Shown here: one piece after another, positions 31,241 to 34,347 of the stretch | Layout: every line of letters starts with the position of its first letter | Position numbering within the stretch: position 1 is the first letter of the stretch | DNA from: Planctomycetota bacterium | Lineage (GTDB): Bacteria; Planctomycetota; JAPUJT01 | Direction: 5' to 3' | Assembly (NCBI GenBank): GCA_027296055.1 | Contig: JAPUJT010000026.1 | Location: 1 to 34,347, forward strand | DNA: 34,347 bases | Program-made: the position numbers and the translations under genes | The notes under the pieces: generated by a model | What the model was told of the DNA's origin: nothing | The model's input: only the letters and a program-made list of their open reading frames with translations | Databases searched by the model: none

Positions 31241-32923
31241 TTGACCTCGCCCAGACCTGTCCAGCGCTCCCGAGCCTGGGGCGGCGTCGCCCCGATCCTG
31301 TTCAAGGACTTCACGATCGTCGGCCGGCGGCCCTGGACGTATCGATGGCGAGTGATCGGAATCGGTCTCGTCAGTGCCTTGTTTCTGTGGGTCCTTAGCT
31401 GGATGTGGCGTTGGAGCTATCTGGGAATTCCGAACGCGATGTCGATGGTGAGTCGCAGCCTCGTATCGACCGTCACAGTCTGCGCGTTCATAATCGTCTC
31501 GATGGCGGTGCCGGCCGCCATCATCGGGGGGGTGTCGGAGGAGCGCGAGCGGGGGACGTTGGGATTGCTCCTCGCCTCTCCGATCGGCGCCAGGGGCGTG
31601 GCCGTGGGAAAGACGTTGGCCGCCCTTCTGCGCACGGGGGTCTGGTGCCTCGGTGTGGTCCCCCTGCTCTTCGTCACGTTTGCCTTCGGGGGCGTGGAGG
31701 CCGGCGCCATCGTCCGGTCCCTGGCTCACGTCGCCGCCGGGGGGCTTCTCGCGGCGGGGATCGCCCTCATCTTCCTGGGAACCCATGCACGGGGGGCACG
31801 CCTCCTGATAGGCACCTACAGCGTGCTGGTGCTCTACACGGTCATTCCCCTGGTGCTCGCGGAGGCGGGGGCCCTGGGCGGGGGAACGAGGTGGTTGAGC
31901 TGGGTCTTCAAGCCGATGTTGCTCTGGCAGCCGCTCCTGGATTGCATTGATTCCATGGATTATGGGATGCGCGGCTCCTGGCGGACCCCGGTGTGGGGGC
32001 CGCTGGGCAGCGTCGGGATCGGATGCGTCTGGGTGGCCCTGGGAACGGTGATCTTCGCGCGAGGCCTCAGGAGGGAGGGATCGCCGGGTCAGGCCGCCCT
32101 TCCGTTGGAGCGATCCGGAAAGAGCCCCCCTCCGGGGGATCACCCCGTCTACTGGTACGAGACGCAGATCCGCCAGCGGAGGCAATCGCGCAGGATCCGG
32201 GTGGGCAGCATGCTCGCCCGGCTGTGCCTGTTGCCGCTCTCCTTCCTTCTTGCCGTGGTAATGACAGGCGTGGGACGGGGCAACTGGTTGTCGGCCGGCT
32301 GCATCATCTACGGTTTCTGCCTTCTCGGTGTCGTCCTGATACTCGCCGTGGTACGGGGGGCGTGGAGTGGAGGCGATCCGCGGACCGAGCTTCCGCTTCT
32401 CGTCGCGCCGATTCCCGAGGGACAAATCGCGCTCGAGAAGATCGCGGCAATCGTCCGGGCCTCCCTTATGCCCGTCATCTTGATCGCCCTCCTCCTCGTG
32501 GGCGGCGTGTATCTCGATCCGCGTCCCTACATGTATCAAAGTCTTTACAACACGGTATTCGGACTCTCGATGGGGATGATCTCGGTCTTGATGGGGACGG
32601 CCGTGTTGGGAGCGCTCAGCGCCCTTATCGCCAGGGCCTACGCATCGGCGACACGAGGGATCGTCGCGACGTTCACCATATTCATCGGGCAGGCCATCGG
32701 CATCCCGTTTGCGTTCGGCATCGCGGGACACTTCGATGAGGGGATGTTCTCAATACTGAGCGCCTCCAATCCCCTCTTCTTCGTCGCAGTGGCCATCTTC
32801 GATACGGGGGAGGATCGGCTCGGCTATCTGGTCATGGGGCTGCTGCTGGCAGGCATGCTCACGGTTATCATGGTGGGGATCACGGCACGGAACTGGGCGG
32901 CGGCCAGCCGGAGGAAGATCTGA
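31241..32923 (+). CDS. ABC-2-type permease, fused tandem paralog of the preceding gene
   Basis: About 560 residues, twelve or so spans, and the same two-half layout as the gene before it. The first half has VSEERERGTLGLLLASPIGARGVAVGKTLAAL and the second DPRTELPLLVAPIPEGQIALEKIAAI. Both proteins also share PILxKDF-like openings (APILFKDFTIVGRR) and a WYETxIRxxxxxRR mid-chain link, so they are tandem duplicates likely to form a heterodimer. The TTG at 31241 is eight bases after GGGAGG and gives the opening TSPRPVQRSRAWGG; an in-frame GTG at 31217 overlaps the previous stop but lacks a ribosome binding site at the right distance. No ATP-binding protein is encoded nearby. Confidence 0.84.
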   Translation: MTSPRPVQRSRAWGGVAPILFKDFTIVGRRPWTYRWRVIGIGLVSALFLWVLSWMWRWSYLGIPNAMSMVSRSLVSTVTVCAFIIVSMAVPAAIIGGVSEERERGTLGLLLASPIGARGVAVGKTLAALLRTGVWCLGVVPLLFVTFAFGGVEAGAIVRSLAHVAAGGLLAAGIALIFLGTHARGARLLIGTYSVLVLYTVIPLVLAEAGALGGGTRWLSWVFKPMLLWQPLLDCIDSMDYGMRGSWRTPVWGPLGSVGIGCVWVALGTVIFARGLRREGSPGQAALPLERSGKSPPPGDHPVYWYETQIRQRRQSRRIRVGSMLARLCLLPLSFLLAVVMTGVGRGNWLSAGCIIYGFCLLGVVLILAVVRGAWSGGDPRTELPLLVAPIPEGQIALEKIAAIVRASLMPVILIALLLVGGVYLDPRPYMYQSLYNTVFGLSMGMISVLMGTAVLGALSALIARAYASATRGIVATFTIFIGQAIGIPFAFGIAGHFDEGMFSILSASNPLFFVAVAIFDTGEDRLGYLVMGLLLAGMLTVIMVGITARNWAAASRRKI

Positions 32924-33002
32924 CGGCCGAACTCTGGACTCCGGCTTGTCCGTGCGCATAGAATCTCGGTCTCTTTCCACCCGGACCATGCGGAGGCCAG
33001 AT

Positions 33003-34226
33003 ATGACTCGCCCGGAGCAGCGGACCGCCCTTCTAGCCGTCGTCCTGATGATGCCGTTCGGACTTGCGGCACACCCGCAGGGACAGACAGATCCCATCCC
33101 ACCCTTCTCCGTACCGGGGGCGACCCAGCCCCGGGTTGCGATCGGCCCCGGGGGGGAGATTCACCTGGTATTCATTCGCGGGGGGAACGTCGAGATCGCG
33201 ACCTCATCCAACGGGGGCCGGACCTTCGGGGAGCCCGCCATCGCCATCGACGCCAACGGGAAGGCGAGGGGTGGCTCGCAGAGGGGGCCCAGGGTGGGAG
33301 TCGATGCGAGCGGCACGGTCTACGTATCGACGCCGATCTGCTTCGACGAGGAGGAGTTGAAGAAGAGGTACCCCACGCCGGAGCTCTTCCTTGTCGCCTC
33401 GACAGACGGGGGGAAAACCTTCACTGCTCCGGTCCAGATCAACGAGGTCTCCAGGAAGGCCCCTGAAGGGCTTCACTGGATGGCGGTGGCGCCCTCCGGA
33501 GAGGTCCACCTCGCGTGGCTGGACAACCGACCGGGAGTGAAGGGCACGGCCCTCTACTTCGCCACGGTCAAGGAGGGCGGAAGCAAGGTTGGCAAGAACC
33601 GGCTCATCAGAGAGGAGCTTTGCGAGTGCTGCGCGCCGGGCCTCGGTCGGAGTGAGAACGGCACGCTGTTCCTCTCCTACCGGGAGGGGGGCGAGAAACC
33701 GAGCCGGGAGATCTTCGTGATCGGGTCCAAGAACGGAGGAAAGTCGTTCGGCAGACCGGTCCAGGTCAACATGGCGGCGAGCCGTCTGGACGGCTGCCCG
33801 ATGGACGCCCCGGCGGTCGCGGTCTCCAGGAACGGCAAGAGTGTGGCCGTGGCCTGGATGGACGCCCGGACGGATGGGCGGAACAAGGATGTCTACTGGA
33901 CGATCGCCCGCAAGGGCCTTTTCGACAAGGGCGCGCCGCTGAGCGATTCCACGGAAGGATACCAGGGCCACCCATCGCTCGCGTTCGATGGCGACGGCGT
34001 GCTCCATGCCGTCTGGGAGGACGAGAGAGATAAACCCTCCCGGATCTACCTACGGTCATCGTCGTCTCCGGATCGGATCGTGCTGGTCAGCGACCTGCCC
34101 GAAGGGGCGGCGGGTTTTCCCAGCGTGGCTTGCGGCGAAGGATGGATAGCCGTGGCGTACGAAGTCCGGCTCGGCAGAGCCGTATCCGCCGTCTGCAGGA
34201 TACTCCCCGTGAAGGGAGACCGTTGA
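33003..34226 (+). CDS. Secreted sialidase-like (BNR/Asp-box) propeller protein
   Basis: A 407-residue exported protein: signal peptide (about 1-22, ending GLAAHPQG) then a propeller with three clear Asp boxes, SSNGGRTF, STDGGKTF and SKNGGKSF. This places it in the sialidase/BNR superfold, but the arginine triad of true sialidases was not confirmed, so a binding or other hydrolytic role is equally possible. Two cysteine motifs stand out, ELCECCAPGL and LDGCPMDAPAV, which I recall from a subgroup of sialidase-like secreted proteins; they could bind metal or form disulfides. Starting at ATG 33003 is supported by GGAGG six to seven bases upstream; an in-frame GTG at 32946 would put 19 polar residues before the signal peptide. 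The 79-base gap before it holds no convincing promoter or terminator. The next gene overlaps its stop by one base (TGATG). Confidence 0.83.
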   Translation: MTRPEQRTALLAVVLMMPFGLAAHPQGQTDPIPPFSVPGATQPRVAIGPGGEIHLVFIRGGNVEIATSSNGGRTFGEPAIAIDANGKARGGSQRGPRVGVDASGTVYVSTPICFDEEELKKRYPTPELFLVASTDGGKTFTAPVQINEVSRKAPEGLHWMAVAPSGEVHLAWLDNRPGVKGTALYFATVKEGGSKVGKNRLIREELCECCAPGLGRSENGTLFLSYREGGEKPSREIFVIGSKNGGKSFGRPVQVNMAASRLDGCPMDAPAVAVSRNGKSVAVAWMDARTDGRNKDVYWTIARKGLFDKGAPLSDSTEGYQGHPSLAFDGDGVLHAVWEDERDKPSRIYLRSSSSPDRIVLVSDLPEGAAGFPSVACGEGWIAVAYEVRLGRAVSAVCRILPVKGDR

Positions 34227-34347
34227 TGTCCCCTCGATCTTTCAGACCGATCCTGTTCGCCGTCGTGATGTTCCTCCTGACAGGGGCTGTCGGGGGCCAG
34301 GGATCTCCACGGGAGATCACCCTGGACTCGGACGATCTTCTCATCGA
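34226..34347 (+). CDS. Start of an exported protein (3' truncated by window edge)
   Basis: An ATG at 34226 shares one base with the preceding stop (TGATG) and has AGGGAG seven bases upstream. The first 40 residues are visible: a basic start (SPRSFRP), a hydrophobic core (LFAVVMFLLTGAVGG) typical of a signal peptide, then QGSPREITLDSDDLLI. The frame remains open to the window end. The product cannot be identified, but it is co-translated with the sialidase-like protein and is probably also secreted or periplasmic. Confidence 0.7.
   Translation, partial: MSPRSFRPILFAVVMFLLTGAVGGQGSPREITLDSDDLLI

Overview
This GC-rich window (about 65 percent GC by eye, strong G/C preference at third codon positions) carries closely packed, often overlapping genes and no rRNA or tRNA gene that I could see. 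Lipoprotein and secretion signals, a GspE-type ATPase, binding-protein importers and MoxR/DUF58/VWA genes point to an uncultured Gram-negative-type bacterium. A Planctomycetota-like or similar deep-branching lineage would fit, but this is a low-confidence inference from gene content; no marker gene settles it. Non-ATG starts are common: GTG, TTG, one well-supported CTG and one ATC.

Layout. (1) 3-443: the end of a family 2 glycosyltransferase. (2) 500-5663, plus strand: an ABC importer of the ribose/nucleoside type (double ATPase, two permeases) whose binding protein belongs to the little-studied DUF3798 family. (3) 5638-6586, minus strand: two small membrane proteins; the second (DUF457/YdjM-like) appears to start at ATC. 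(4) 6679-9049: promoter, structured leader and a GspE/PilB-type ATPase with an N-terminal GAF domain. (5) 9055-14604, minus strand: three tandem paralogous membrane proteins (zinc ribbon, TPR-like helices, multi-TM core, extracytoplasmic domain) running into cobO. (6) 14838-15884: a deoxyhypusine-synthase-family enzyme with its own promoter.

(7) 15906-20309: a strong sigma-70-like promoter, a coiled-coil membrane protein with a DnaJ-like cysteine cluster, then the anchored binding protein and fused permease of an iron-type (Fbp/Afu-like) ABC importer. (8) 20287-20774: three same-orientation imperfect palindromes with two micro-ORFs between them on the minus strand. The first palindrome forms the end of the permease gene, and the array separates the permease from its ATPase gene. 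(9) 20859-34347, plus strand: the importer ATPase, an NHL-propeller lipoprotein, a very large double-VWA/GATase-like membrane protein, MoxR AAA+ ATPase, DUF58 protein, BatA-type VWA protein, two fused ABC-2-type permeases, a sialidase-like propeller protein and the start of another secreted protein.

How they work together. Region 2 should be one importer for an unknown solute. Regions 7 to 9 contain all three parts of an iron-type importer, followed by a membrane-anchored MoxR/VWA module that probably assembles or controls an envelope complex involving the ABC-2-like permeases. No ATPase for those permeases lies in the window. The least explained parts are the palindrome/micro-ORF array, the zinc-ribbon paralog trio beside cobO, the DUF3798 importer, and the VWA protein whose second VWA domain has lost its metal site. 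Translational coupling is pervasive: overlapping stop/start junctions of all four types (ATGA, GTGA, TTGA, CTGA) occur here.
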